Notes: a model not told the origin generated them from the sequence alone. A DNA stretch of 64,000 nt from Thermanaeromonas toyohensis ToBE (GCF_900176005.1 NZ_LT838272.1:2189587-2253586); one strand, 5' to 3'. Positions 46,898 through 55,167 are shown, counted from the first letter of the stretch. Numbers and translations are program-made.

Positions 46898-46957
46898 AGC
46901 TTAATATGGTTTTCCCTTAATAGCTTGCCCCTCTAAAGGAAGCCATTTCTTGCCTTT

Positions 46958-46987
46958 ACCTTAACATATAAGCTTAGTTAGTGTCAA
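46958..46987 (-). promoter_or_regulatory. Candidate trpE promoter
   Basis: Perfect TTGACA (46982-46987) and TAAGGT (46958-46963) with 18 bases between, in the gap after aroH. The downstream leader is about 95 bases. Confidence 0.6.
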
Positions 46988-47007
46988 TAATTTTTTGCTA
47001 ACCAGTT

Positions 47008-47367
47008 TTACTCTAGATCGGGCCTTAAGAGGGCCGCCCGGCCCAAATACACATGTTGAGGTGGAGTTTTACAATAGGCATGGATTAACACTCTGACTAT
47101 ACCTGGGAGACTTCCCGGTACCGGTATCTCTGTAGCACATAGTAAAGCTACTTCCTTCCAACCTAGCCGCCGGGCGGCTTCTGCAGGAAAGGCAGCGTTT
47201 AAATCAGGAGTCACGGTGAAAAAGGCACTTATTATATCGCTTTCTTCTAACTGATTAATCTTCATTATTTCCTGCAAAAGCTGCCCCGTACTACGAAGTA
47301 TTTCCCCAGCCTCATTTTTTTCTACTGAAATAGCACCCCTAATACCTCTAACCCTTAGTTCCTCCAT
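47008..47367 (-). CDS. aroH: Chorismate mutase, AroH type
   Basis: Converts chorismate to prephenate. The 119-residue monofunctional AroH-class protein (trimeric in B. subtilis) has VRGIRGAISVEKNEAGEI, FFTVTPDLNAAFPAEAARRL and LCATEIPVPGSLPGIVRVLI. It lies between the HutP-like gene and trpE, completing the route to Phe and Tyr with pheA and tyrA downstream. Its 5' leader carries UAG-N5-UAG-N6-GAG (47373-47392). Confidence 0.95.
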   Translation of the reverse strand: MEELRVRGIRGAISVEKNEAGEILRSTGQLLQEIMKINQLEESDIISAFFTVTPDLNAAFPAEAARRLGWKEVALLCATEIPVPGSLPGIVRVLIHAYCKTPPQHVYLGRAALLRPDLE

Positions 47368-47372
47368 AGTAA

Positions 47373-47392
47373 CTCACCTTCCTACCGTACTA
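47373..47392 (-). promoter_or_regulatory. NAG-triplet motif in the aroH leader
   Basis: GGTAGTACGGTAGGAAGGTGAG on the transcript has TAG at 47390-47392 and 47382-47384 and GAG at 47373-47375, just before the aroH ATG. It shares the form GGTAGNAYGGTAGGA with two places in the aroF leader. Confidence 0.45.
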
Positions 47393-47447
47393 CCTTTTTA
47401 CCAAAAGATTTCATTTACTTCCCCCAGGCGCAATAATTGCTGATGCT

Positions 47448-47861
47448 TCAGGAAACCGCACGGTGCCCTAAGCCAATGCCTACTTCATCCAAGTGTAAAA
47501 GCCCAATACCGAGGAAGACAGCTACGCTAATATGGTCTTGGTAACGGGCAATACCTATTTTCCCTCCCACGTTAAGGCCTAAAGCCTTAGGCATGAGCTG
47601 GGACAAGGCTTCCCGGGTAGCACCGGCTACCGCCCCTTCCTCCGCATGTACCTCGCGGATAACGCCTTCCCTCTTGGCCGCCACCACAGCCCGCTCCACT
47701 ATCTTTTGAACAGAGCTGATAAATTCACCACCGCAATCTACTGCCGCCGCACGTATACCCTTGGCGGCAAACTCTGTTTTTAGCCTGTGCTCTTCTTCCC
47801 TGCTTTCCGAGAGGGCCATGCGTATGGCTACAGCCGCTACCTGCCTGCTTCCATACCCCAT
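47448..47861 (-). CDS. HutP family RNA-binding regulator (divergent)
   Basis: A 137-residue HutP-like protein. The core EEGAVAGATREAL aligns with ESHALYHATMEAL of B. subtilis HutP, and the end GIGLGHRAV aligns with GVGINHI. HutP binds NAG repeats in hut mRNA when loaded with histidine and Mg2+, using His73, His77 and His138. Here positions 73 and 77 are Gly while the C-terminal His is kept, so histidine sensing is unlikely. Genes downstream are aroH and trpEGDCFBA, suggesting control of aromatic synthesis. The family call is good; the role is inference. Confidence 0.8.
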   Translation of the reverse strand: MGYGSRQVAAVAIRMALSESREEEHRLKTEFAAKGIRAAAVDCGGEFISSVQKIVERAVVAAKREGVIREVHAEEGAVAGATREALSQLMPKALGLNVGGKIGIARYQDHISVAVFLGIGLLHLDEVGIGLGHRAVS

Positions 47862-47956
47862 AAGCTACACCGCCTTTTGAGTCCTGTAGCTTTAAGTAAG
47901 AATATATCATAGGTTACGCTTGGGATCTAGCGTTTTATAATGCCACCCCTAAAGTA

Positions 47957-47985
47957 TTGGCGAGCTTTAGAAAATATGCTATTGT
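47957..47985 (+). promoter_or_regulatory. Candidate promoter for the coiled-coil repeat gene
   Basis: TTGGCG (47957-47962), 17 bases, TATTGT (47980-47985). It overlaps the first possible ATG, which supports the downstream TTG start. Confidence 0.45.
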
Positions 47986-48036
47986 ATGGATAGGTTGGAT
48001 TTGAACAGAGCACCCTGCACGTGGGGAGGGGAAGCC

Positions 48037-48522
48037 TTGGAAGAGATTCTTAAACAAATTTTAAACGAGCTGCAGATGCTTAATGGGCGAGTCGAAAGCC
48101 TAGAACAGGGGCAGAAAAGTATAGCCTCCCGGCTCACGGTCTTAGAACAGGGACAGGAAACTATCACCTCCCAGCTCACAGCTGTACAACAAGATCAAGA
48201 GGCTATGACCTCCAGGCTTGTAGCCTTAGAACAGGGACAAGAAACTATGACCTCCAGGCTCACAGCTTTAGAACAGGGACAAGAAACTATGACCTCTAGG
48301 CTTGTAGCCTTAGAACAGGGACAAGAAACTATTGCCTCCAGGCTCACGAGTTTAGAACAAGGTATCCATAAATTAGAAAAAGTAGTAGCTAATGTTAAAA
48401 AAGATACTAAAAAAATCAGGACCGAACTGCATTTTGTCTGGGAAGACATTAAAAAGCTTGATGATCGCTTAACCACCCAAGAAGGAGAAATCGTCCTATT
48501 AAAACGGTTAAATAGGGCTTGA
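48037..48522 (+). CDS. Coiled-coil protein with 14-residue tandem repeats
   Basis: A 161-residue protein from TTG 48037 (EEILKQILNELQMLNGRVES), seven bases after GGAGG. Six copies of a 14-residue unit like LEQGQETMTSRLTA form a continuous two-heptad coiled coil, followed by LEKVVANVKKDTKKIRTELH and another short coil. No signal peptide or membrane segment. Probably a cytoplasmic, oligomeric rod; function unknown. It is one of the few plus-strand genes and is divergent from the HutP-like gene. Confidence 0.8.
   Translation: MEEILKQILNELQMLNGRVESLEQGQKSIASRLTVLEQGQETITSQLTAVQQDQEAMTSRLVALEQGQETMTSRLTALEQGQETMTSRLVALEQGQETIASRLTSLEQGIHKLEKVVANVKKDTKKIRTELHFVWEDIKKLDDRLTTQEGEIVLLKRLNRA
48100..48351 (+). 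repeat. Six 42-base tandem repeats within the coiled-coil gene
   Basis: The 14-residue units are also similar at DNA level (recurring TTAGAACAGGGACAAGAAAC, each followed by a variable CTCC-GGCT part). Copies three to six are the closest, pointing to recent expansion by unequal exchange or slippage. Confidence 0.85.
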
Positions 48523-48578
48523 GGGCTGCTTTGCAACTTCTGTAAGGCAGAGATAATTTATAAAGCGGAAATAAAATT

Positions 48579-48595
48579 GGGGGCTTAATGCCCCC
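48579..48595. terminator. Bidirectional terminator between coiled-coil gene and ilvC
   Basis: GGGGGC-TTAAT-GCCCCC hairpin with T-rich sequence on both sides, positioned between convergent genes. Confidence 0.75.
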
Positions 48596-48623
48596 TTCTA
48601 TTTGGATATCTTAATACCCCTTC

Positions 48624-49658
<1,035 letters not shown>

Positions 49659-49745
49659 TCACCTCCTGCTACCAAGAATTTACGGGTTTAAACTTAGTTA
49701 TTCGCACTGGAAAGCTAAACTCCTTCTAAATGTGGAAAAAAGCCT

Positions 49746-50285
49746 TTAAAATTCTATACCTTGCCTAGCAGGTATCCCTTTTTCATAGGGATGCTTTATG
49801 GGGCGCATCTCGGTAACGAGATCAGCTGCTTCTATAATAGAAGGAGGCGCATGGCGTCCCGTAAGCACAACTTCTACTTGGGGCGGGCGTTCCTTTAGAA
49901 AATTTAGGACCTCCTGTTCCTCTAAGAGGCCGAAATAAAGGGCATTGTTAATTTCATCTAAAATAAGCACATCAGCTTCTCCTTTAAGCATAATCTCCCG
50001 AGCGAAAGAGAGGGCTTGATGAGCTTGTTCAAAATCCTCCGGCTGTACTCCGCCCCGGTGGATAAAGCCCGGACGACCAAAGGCTTTCACCAGCACATAT
50101 GGTGCTAGATATTGTAAAGCCTTATGTTCTCCATAACGGGCTGTCTTCATGAACTGGACAATAACTACCTTTAGACCGTGACCTGCAGCCCGCAAAGCCA
50201 AGCCAAAGGCAGCTGTAGTCTTTCCTTTTCCCTCTCCAGTATAGACTTGTACTAGCCCCTGTTTGAGCCCCGGCAACACTACCAC
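49746..50285 (-). CDS. cobO: Cob(I)yrinic acid a,c-diamide adenosyltransferase
   Basis: Adds the adenosyl group to corrinoids. The 179-residue CobA/BtuR-type protein has VYTGEGKGKTTAAFGLALRA (modified P-loop), VKAFGRPGFIHRGG and DVLILDEINNALYFGLL plus VLTGRHAP. The start is a GTG with GGGGAAG upstream. No cobalamin riboswitch seen in the 108-base gap in front. Confidence 0.9.
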   Translation of the reverse strand: MVVLPGLKQGLVQVYTGEGKGKTTAAFGLALRAAGHGLKVVIVQFMKTARYGEHKALQYLAPYVLVKAFGRPGFIHRGGVQPEDFEQAHQALSFAREIMLKGEADVLILDEINNALYFGLLEEQEVLNFLKERPPQVEVVLTGRHAPPSIIEAADLVTEMRPIKHPYEKGIPARQGIEF

Positions 50286-50393
50286 CTGCTTCCCCTAAGA
50301 TTCTCTCTTCTTTCCTGTAGAAGCTTCTCTTTTCCTGTAGGTTCTTCACTGGCAAAGCCAATCGCTAACTATCTTGCAAACTCACAGGCCAGA

Positions 50394-51122
50394 CTAGCTT
50401 TCCTTCAAACCCGTTAACCTGTAAAGATGCTCCACCTCCTCTTTTGTCAGCTCCCGGTATTCCCCGGGTTTCAATCCTTCCAGAGTTAAAAAAGCTATTT
50501 TGGTCCTTTTAAGTTTTATAACCGGATGCCCCACTGCTGCACACATACGGCGCACCTCGCGTTTGCGTCCTTCCCGTAAAGTTAGCTCCAGTAACGCTTT
50601 ACCCCTGCGGGCCCACAAAAGCTTAACTTCAGCCGGCGAAGTCCACCCGTCTTCCAATTTAACACCTTTAGTGAGGCGGCATAAGTCTTGGACATCTGGT
50701 ATTCCCTCTACCAGAGCCTCATAGGTTTTGGGAACTCCATAACGGGGGTGAGTTAACCTTAGGGTAAGATCTCCATCGTTGGTTAACAGAAGCAATCCTT
50801 CGGTGGCGTAATCCAGGCGACCTACCGGGTATACCCTTTCTTTTACACCGTGCAGCAGGTCAATAACCTTAGGGCGTCCTTGGGGATCACGGGCAGTACT
50901 AACATAACCAGCCGGCTTGTAAAGGAGATAGTAAACCTTTTGGGGCCTCAGCTCAACCTTTTTCCCATCTACTTCCACCACGTCCCGGCCTGGCTCTACT
51001 TTGAACCCCATAGCAATGACCGTCTCTCCGTTTACTTTCACCCGGCCAGCCCGTATAAGCTCTTCAGCCCGGCGTCTGGAGGCTACTCCCGCCTGGGCCA
51101 GATATTTCTGCAATCTCACCAA
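50394..51122 (-). CDS. rluB: 23S rRNA pseudouridine synthase (RluB-type)
   Basis: A 242-residue pseudouridine synthase with an N-terminal S4 RNA-binding domain (RLQKYLAQAGVASRRRAEEL) and the catalytic Asp in PVGRLDYATEGLLLLTNDGD, followed by KRTKIAFLTLEGLKPGEYRE. Belongs to the RluB/RluE/RsuA family; the large-subunit assignment is the commonest for Firmicutes. Confidence 0.9.
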   Translation of the reverse strand: MVRLQKYLAQAGVASRRRAEELIRAGRVKVNGETVIAMGFKVEPGRDVVEVDGKKVELRPQKVYYLLYKPAGYVSTARDPQGRPKVIDLLHGVKERVYPVGRLDYATEGLLLLTNDGDLTLRLTHPRYGVPKTYEALVEGIPDVQDLCRLTKGVKLEDGWTSPAEVKLLWARRGKALLELTLREGRKREVRRMCAAVGHPVIKLKRTKIAFLTLEGLKPGEYRELTKEEVEHLYRLTGLKES

Positions 51123-51357
51123 TTTACCGCCCCTAGGAACTACTTGGGTTAAGTTCCTGCATTAGTGCTTACATTATACCGACCCCAATCAATGCCCGTC
51201 AACGCTTCTTCTTCCTCTTTCTCTTTATTTTTCCCTTCCTCTTCGCTTGAAACTAGGAATCATTCATCTCTATTCCACTCTGACTACAAAACTAGTTCTT
51301 CACCAGAAGAGGTAGTATACTAAAAGCGGGTACTCCATAAGAGAGGATGAGCAGCCT

Positions 51358-51888
51358 ATGTCTTCCAGCGCTGGCCCTGTACTCTACTGGGAAAGGGGTG
51401 CTTCTCCCCTAGGCCCTCTTACAGCGGTAATAAGCCCGGCAGGCTTATGCCGCCTCGCCTTCCCTAATGAACCTATAGAAGAGATTATCGGCTCCCTTAA
51501 AACTACTTTTCCTGGGGCTACTATAAAAGAAAAGCCTGGTGTGGCACGGGAAGTATTCCAGCAGCTACAGGAATACTTCTCCCGCCGGCGCCAGGCCTTC
51601 GACTTGCCCTTGGACTTGCAGGGAACACCCTTCCAGCTCGCAGTATGGCAAGCCCTATGCCAAATTCCTTACGGTACCACTAAAAGCTACGGAGAATTAG
51701 CTAAAGCCCTAGGCCGGCCCCGGGCCGCCCGGGCGGTAGGTAGGGCAGTAGGAAGCAATCCGGTGGGTATAATCGTTCCCTGCCACCGCGTAATTGGCTC
51801 CCGGGGTGATTTGCGGGGCTTCGGTGGGGGGCTGGATATAAAAGAAAAACTTCTTACCCTGGAAGGAGCCCTTGTCCTCCAACCCTAG
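51358..51888 (+). CDS. ogt: Methylated-DNA-protein cysteine methyltransferase
   Basis: Repairs O6-methylguanine by suicide transfer to cysteine. The 176-residue protein has the active-site IIVPCHRVIGSRGDLRGFGG and the winged-helix part QLAVWQALCQIPYGTTKSYG. GAGAGGA lies ten bases before the ATG. A TATACT box at 51316-51321 is a possible -10. Transcribed divergently from rluB. Confidence 0.92.
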   Translation: MSSSAGPVLYWERGASPLGPLTAVISPAGLCRLAFPNEPIEEIIGSLKTTFPGATIKEKPGVAREVFQQLQEYFSRRRQAFDLPLDLQGTPFQLAVWQALCQIPYGTTKSYGELAKALGRPRAARAVGRAVGSNPVGIIVPCHRVIGSRGDLRGFGGGLDIKEKLLTLEGALVLQP

Positions 51889-51903
51889 GACAATCCTCCA
51901 CTT

Positions 51904-52149
51904 TCAACCCCCGGCTATAGGAGGGAAAATACCTATTTCATCATTGTCCTTTAATATATACTCAGGTTCCACCCTTCTGCCGTTTACAAAGGCCTGCTTT
52001 ATTTCCTCCGGAGGTATTCCCAGTATTTCGTATACCTTAAATAGGCTGGTGCCGGGTTCAATTTTTAAAGCAAATTCTTGAGTATTAGGTCCGGTAGGAT
52101 TGTACTTATTGAGGGTGGCATAAAGGCGTACTTTAATATTGATGCTCAC
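51904..52149 (-). CDS. MoaD/ThiS-like sulfur-carrier protein
   Basis: An 81-residue ubiquitin-like protein (INIKVRLYATLNKYNP, NGRRVEPEYILKDNDEIGIF, ending PPIAGG). The terminal Gly-Gly is adenylated and thiocarboxylated for dithiolene synthesis in Mo/W pterin cofactor. The GTG start has GGAGG nine bases upstream. It lies 70 bases after aor, with a long hairpin in between. MoaD-like genes beside aor are typical of tungsten enzymes. Confidence 0.88.
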   Translation of the reverse strand: MSINIKVRLYATLNKYNPTGPNTQEFALKIEPGTSLFKVYEILGIPPEEIKQAFVNGRRVEPEYILKDNDEIGIFPPIAGG

Positions 52150-52167
52150 CTTTAGAGGCCTCCTTAA

Positions 52168-52202
52168 GAATAGCAGGGCTGCCCTTAGCAGCCCTGCTAT
52201 TC
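52168..52202 (-). terminator. 15-bp hairpin between aor and moaD-like gene
   Basis: GAATAGCAGGGCTGC and GCAGCCCTGCTATTC form a perfect 15-base stem with a 5-base loop. The following U run is short on the minus strand, so it may act as partial terminator or mRNA 3'-end stabiliser for aor rather than a complete stop. Confidence 0.6.
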
Positions 52203-52219
52203 TTTTATGTTGTCCTATC

Positions 52220-53941
52220 TTAGAGTTCAGCAAATACTTTGTCCAGCTCTTCATCGGGTACATCGTAAACATGATTGTGGGGCGGCAAGGGCTCATACCG
52301 CATAAACTCGGGCGGCCGGTCATGGGCTTTTGTGAAACCTGCAGCTTCGTTGAAGGCCCGCTCTATCTTTAGGATCTCTTTGCCTATGGAAGCTACATCA
52401 TCTGCTGTCCATTTACTACCCAAAACCCCGTTGCAGGTCTCTATCATGCCTTCGAATCCTGTGGGAATGTCCAGGATGGCAAAGGAGATAAAGAGGCAGT
52501 AACCCGTGCTGTCTAGGAAGGCTGTGGTAGCTTGGAAGTTCCTGGATAGCTCTGCTTTACCCCCCGATGTTAACGGGTCAACCTTCCCGCCTACAGAGAG
52601 AATTTCTGGAGCTACGGTGTAACCCGCAGTATGGTCAGCGCCCATAGTAGAGGTCATGTAAGTAATACCTACGCCTTTAACGGCCCGCGGTTCATAAGCC
52701 GGCATCCCTTGCCCTTTTACTGTAGGAACCCGGGTTACGCCAAAGGCTTTGCCGGTAAAGGCAGCACCGTTGCCGATTATGTGTCCTAGTGGTGTGCCCT
52801 TGGCGCATTCTTTCAACAGGTTTATGGCGCCCTGGGCATCTCCAAATTTTATTAGTCCTGCCTCCATAGCTACTCCTAGGGTTACGCCGGCTTCAATGGT
52901 GTCTAAGCCGCTATCGTTACATATCCATACCAGCTCAGCTACGGCATCTATATCATCTATGCCGCAGTTAGCTCCTAAAGCCCAGACGGATTCATATTCC
53001 AAGCAGGATACGTGTTCTGATCCATCGGGCCTGGCCCAAACATTACCGCACTGGATGATGCAGCCGGGATGGCAGGGATGTCCCGTGGTGCCACTACCAT
53101 TTCTTTGTTTGATAATCTCCGCAATTGTTTCGCCTGCAATCTTGTTTGCTCCTTCAAAACGACCTGCGCTAAAATTGCGGGTGGGTAGCCCCCCGGCTTC
53201 GTTTAAAACGTTGATGAGGGCTGCCGTGCCATAGCTGTTGAGGGTACCGCCAGGTTTGGTTACTCCGTGTTCCTTTAAGGCTTCCACTAGTTTCCGCTGC
53301 CCAGTCTTGAAAAGATCCGGGTCGGCAATATTTACTCCTGGGGCACCAGTGTCATCAATTATAATCGCTTTAAGTCCTTTCGCTCCCATCACCGCCCCCA
53401 GGCCCCCGCGACCAGCATAACGGCAGGGACGGCCGTCTTTATCGTTAAAGCATACGCCGGACATGGCCATGCGCTTCTCCCCGGTGGGGCCTGTGGCAAC
53501 GAAGTCTACCTTGCCAAACCTTTCCTTTATGCGTCTGGCGAATTCATAAAGCCCTATGCCCACCAGATCCCCGGCCGGCTCAAGGCTCCCACCGTCCTTG
53601 GTAAGGCGCAAGATAAAGAAGCTATCTTTCTCCTTGGGCTGCCCCTCCACTATTATGGCTTTGATGCCCATCTTGGCTAAACTTTGGGCCGCAGGTGTCC
53701 CCGCATTGGCTTCTTTAATACCGCTGGTCAAGGGAGATTTGCCACCAACAGATATGCGCCCGGAACAGGGTGCAGCAGTACCTGTTACTATGCCCGGAGC
53801 AAAGATCAATTTGTTATTGGGGCCTAGAGGGTGACAGGTGGCCGGTACTTCGTCTGAGATGAGGCTAGAGGTCAACCAGCGTCCGCCCATGTTTTTATAC
53901 TTTTCCGGCACTTCTTCAAACTTTACTGTTCCCTCGGTCAT
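52220..53941 (-). CDS. aor: Aldehyde:ferredoxin oxidoreductase (tungsten/molybdenum)
   Basis: Oxidises aldehydes to acids with ferredoxin, or reduces acids in reverse, in the cytoplasm. The 573 residues include the pterin-binding PCSGRISVGGKSPLTSGIKE region, RYAGRGGLGAVMGAKGLKAI and the Fe-S cysteines CHPGCIIQC plus the distal one in DSTGYCLF. The usual N-terminus (K-x-L-R-V-x-M-T) is missing. An upstream ATG at 53964 with GGGAGG reads KFFVRVK then TGA, and would join to MTEGTVKFEEV with one extra base, so the frame is broken or translation restarts at the overlapping ATGA. Confidence 0.92.
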   Translation of the reverse strand: MTEGTVKFEEVPEKYKNMGGRWLTSSLISDEVPATCHPLGPNNKLIFAPGIVTGTAAPCSGRISVGGKSPLTSGIKEANAGTPAAQSLAKMGIKAIIVEGQPKEKDSFFILRLTKDGGSLEPAGDLVGIGLYEFARRIKERFGKVDFVATGPTGEKRMAMSGVCFNDKDGRPCRYAGRGGLGAVMGAKGLKAIIIDDTGAPGVNIADPDLFKTGQRKLVEALKEHGVTKPGGTLNSYGTAALINVLNEAGGLPTRNFSAGRFEGANKIAGETIAEIIKQRNGSGTTGHPCHPGCIIQCGNVWARPDGSEHVSCLEYESVWALGANCGIDDIDAVAELVWICNDSGLDTIEAGVTLGVAMEAGLIKFGDAQGAINLLKECAKGTPLGHIIGNGAAFTGKAFGVTRVPTVKGQGMPAYEPRAVKGVGITYMTSTMGADHTAGYTVAPEILSVGGKVDPLTSGGKAELSRNFQATTAFLDSTGYCLFISFAILDIPTGFEGMIETCNGVLGSKWTADDVASIGKEILKIERAFNEAAGFTKAHDRPPEFMRYEPLPPHNHVYDVPDEELDKVFAEL

Positions 53942-53981
53942 TTTACCCGCACAAAAAATTTCATGCCCTGTTTTACCTCCC

Positions 53982-54069
53982 TACCTTCCTTTGCCCAATG
54001 GCAGGCCTAGGGATTGCTCCCCGACCCTATCGTTTGCCCCTCCCCGTGGGAGAAGACAACTCGGAAGTA
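53982..54069 (-). promoter_or_regulatory. Moco/Tuco riboswitch upstream of aor
   Basis: The minus strand shows TACTTCCGAG (outer stem 5' arm), a CTCCC-ACGG-GGAG hairpin, GGCAAACGA, AGGGTCGGGGAGCAATCCCT, then AGGCCTGCC-ATT-GGGC and AAAGGAAGGTA closing the outer stem. This order of elements fits my memory of the molybdenum/tungsten cofactor motif. The aor ribosome-binding site follows immediately, so control is probably translational. Confidence 0.7.
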
Positions 54070-54100
54070 TTATGTGTATTTTAAATTTTTTACGGGTGCT

Positions 54101-54106
54101 ATTATA
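54101..54106 (-). promoter_or_regulatory. -10 element of the aor transcript
   Basis: TATAAT on the minus strand about 30 bases upstream of the riboswitch. No good -35 hexamer 17 bases before it. The remaining gap to 54243 shows no gene. Confidence 0.4.
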
Positions 54107-54224
54107 CTAATTCGACGAGCAAAGGAGAAATCCTCCTGGTAAAAAGATTTTTGTAAGCAAAAGGCCTTCCTGGCTGTACATGGTAGACTGGTATGGGCTT
54201 TTGAGAGAGGTAGATCCAAGAGTA

Positions 54225-54252
54225 ACCATTTAGAGGATTATAGCATAGCCTA
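54225..54252 (+). promoter_or_regulatory. SigK/SigE-like promoter for the 35-residue membrane protein
   Basis: CATAGCCTA (54244-54252) matches the mother-cell -10 form CATANNNTA, with AC 17 bases upstream (54225-54226). It lies 57 bases before the ATG. Weak but fitting for a spore-former. Confidence 0.3.
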
Positions 54253-54309
54253 GAACTAGAAAAGGGCTAATGCCCTGAAAGATTAATATTTAAGGGGGTC
54301 TACTAATTT

Positions 54310-54417
54310 ATGACTCAAAGCCCTGACTTTTTCTGGTGGATCTTCTTCCTCTTAATTATTATCTTCATCCCCTTTATTTTCCTATTCTTCATTTTCCCGC
54401 TCAATGCAGTAAAATAA
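54310..54417 (+). CDS. 35-residue membrane protein
   Basis: Encodes MTQSPDFFWWIFFLLIIIFI followed by PFIFLFFIFPLNAVK: a single very hydrophobic, Phe-rich segment. AAGGGGG stands 11 bases before the ATG and a strong terminator follows within 11 bases of the stop, so it is a well-delimited gene. No family recognised. The Phe/Ile-rich small membrane peptide resembles sporulation or regulatory membrane peptides only in general form. Confidence 0.65.
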   Translation: MTQSPDFFWWIFFLLIIIFIPFIFLFFIFPLNAVK

Positions 54418-54427
54418 GGAAGTCTAA

Positions 54428-54464
54428 AGAGGATAGCCCCGAGCCATTGGGGCTATCCTCTTTT
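54428..54464. terminator. Bidirectional terminator between two tiny convergent genes
   Basis: AGAGGATAGCCCC (54428-54440) pairs with GGGGCTATCCTCT (54449-54461), 13 perfect pairs, followed by TTTT on the plus strand and by a short T run on the minus strand. Confidence 0.9.
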
Positions 54465-54479
54465 AGTGATTAGCCATCC

Positions 54480-54635
54480 TCACTGGAAGCTTTGTTTTTC
54501 TGGGGCCGGCACCGGTACAGGAACGAAGAAGGCTAAAATTGCAGATACTAAAAAAAGCAAGGCTCCTAACAAGTCTAAAATGTTAATTATAAATTGTAAA
54601 GAACGAATATCAGGCACGGTATTTTTAAGGTACAC
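54480..54635 (-). CDS. 51-residue membrane protein
   Basis: From GTG 54635 (YLKNTVPDIRSLQFIINILD) with GGTGAGG four to five bases upstream to TGA 54480. One membrane span (LLGALLFLVSAILAFFVPVP) and a Pro-rich polar C-terminus. Convergent with the 35-residue gene, sharing its terminator. No family recognised. Confidence 0.5.
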   Translation of the reverse strand: MYLKNTVPDIRSLQFIINILDLLGALLFLVSAILAFFVPVPVPAPEKQSFQ

Positions 54636-54728
54636 AAAACCTCACCTACCTCTCCTCCCTTTAGCTAAAAGAAACCTTTTATAGGAAGCTGGCTTCCCTG
54701 CAAAAACCCTTTTAGAGGAACCCTAAAT

Positions 54729-55091
54729 TTAACTGGAGCCTTCCGTTTTAGGTGGTTGCAAAAGCTGGGCTAACAGGCGACCAAAAAACTGTTGAAATTC
54801 AGGTGTGCGGATGAGGTCCCAGAAAAGTTTAAAGGAAGAGGCAGGTAGGGTTAAGGATACTGCTGCATTGCCCCCTGGGGTCAATGGTAAACCTACTGCG
54901 TGGGCTAGATTTTCCCTAGTCACGTTAACAATATTATTTAACGTTTCTACGCCGGCATCAGCATAATTAAGAAAAACACGTATTTTATCGACCCAGAGGT
55001 GTAAATTGTTACACAAGTTATTGGCCGAACCGCTTAAAATAGCTTCTCTAAGGAGGCCTTGGGTGTAAGTTGCAAGGTTAATAGAATCCAT
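54729..55091 (-). CDS. Protein of unknown function
   Basis: A 120-residue protein from ATG 55091 with GGGAG ten bases upstream. It is mostly helical (TYTQGLLREAILSGSANNLC, FKLFWDLIRTPEFQQFFGRL) and Asn/Leu rich with one central Gly-Pro turn (GLPLTPGGNAAVSLTLPASS). No signal peptide, membrane span or metal motif. It follows the Hdr/lipoate operon by 76 bases on the same strand but its composition is AT-richer, so it probably does not belong to it. Confidence 0.6.
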   Translation of the reverse strand: MDSINLATYTQGLLREAILSGSANNLCNNLHLWVDKIRVFLNYADAGVETLNNIVNVTRENLAHAVGLPLTPGGNAAVSLTLPASSFKLFWDLIRTPEFQQFFGRLLAQLLQPPKTEGSS

Positions 55092-55167
55092 TAAACTACA
55101 TCTCCCTTCGCAGTTCAATCGCCTGTTGCATTATATGTATTTATTCCACTCTGGGCTCCTCCTATCT

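Noticed and set aside
46858-47007. T-box leader before trpE
   Set aside because: No AGGGTGGNACCGCG-like T-box sequence or terminator is present; the leader is only about 95 bases.
48195-48536. A minus-strand 113-residue repeat ORF opposite the coiled-coil gene
   Set aside because: Mirror image of the 42-base repeats; Cys/Ser-rich with no start site, while the plus strand has promoter, site and heptads.
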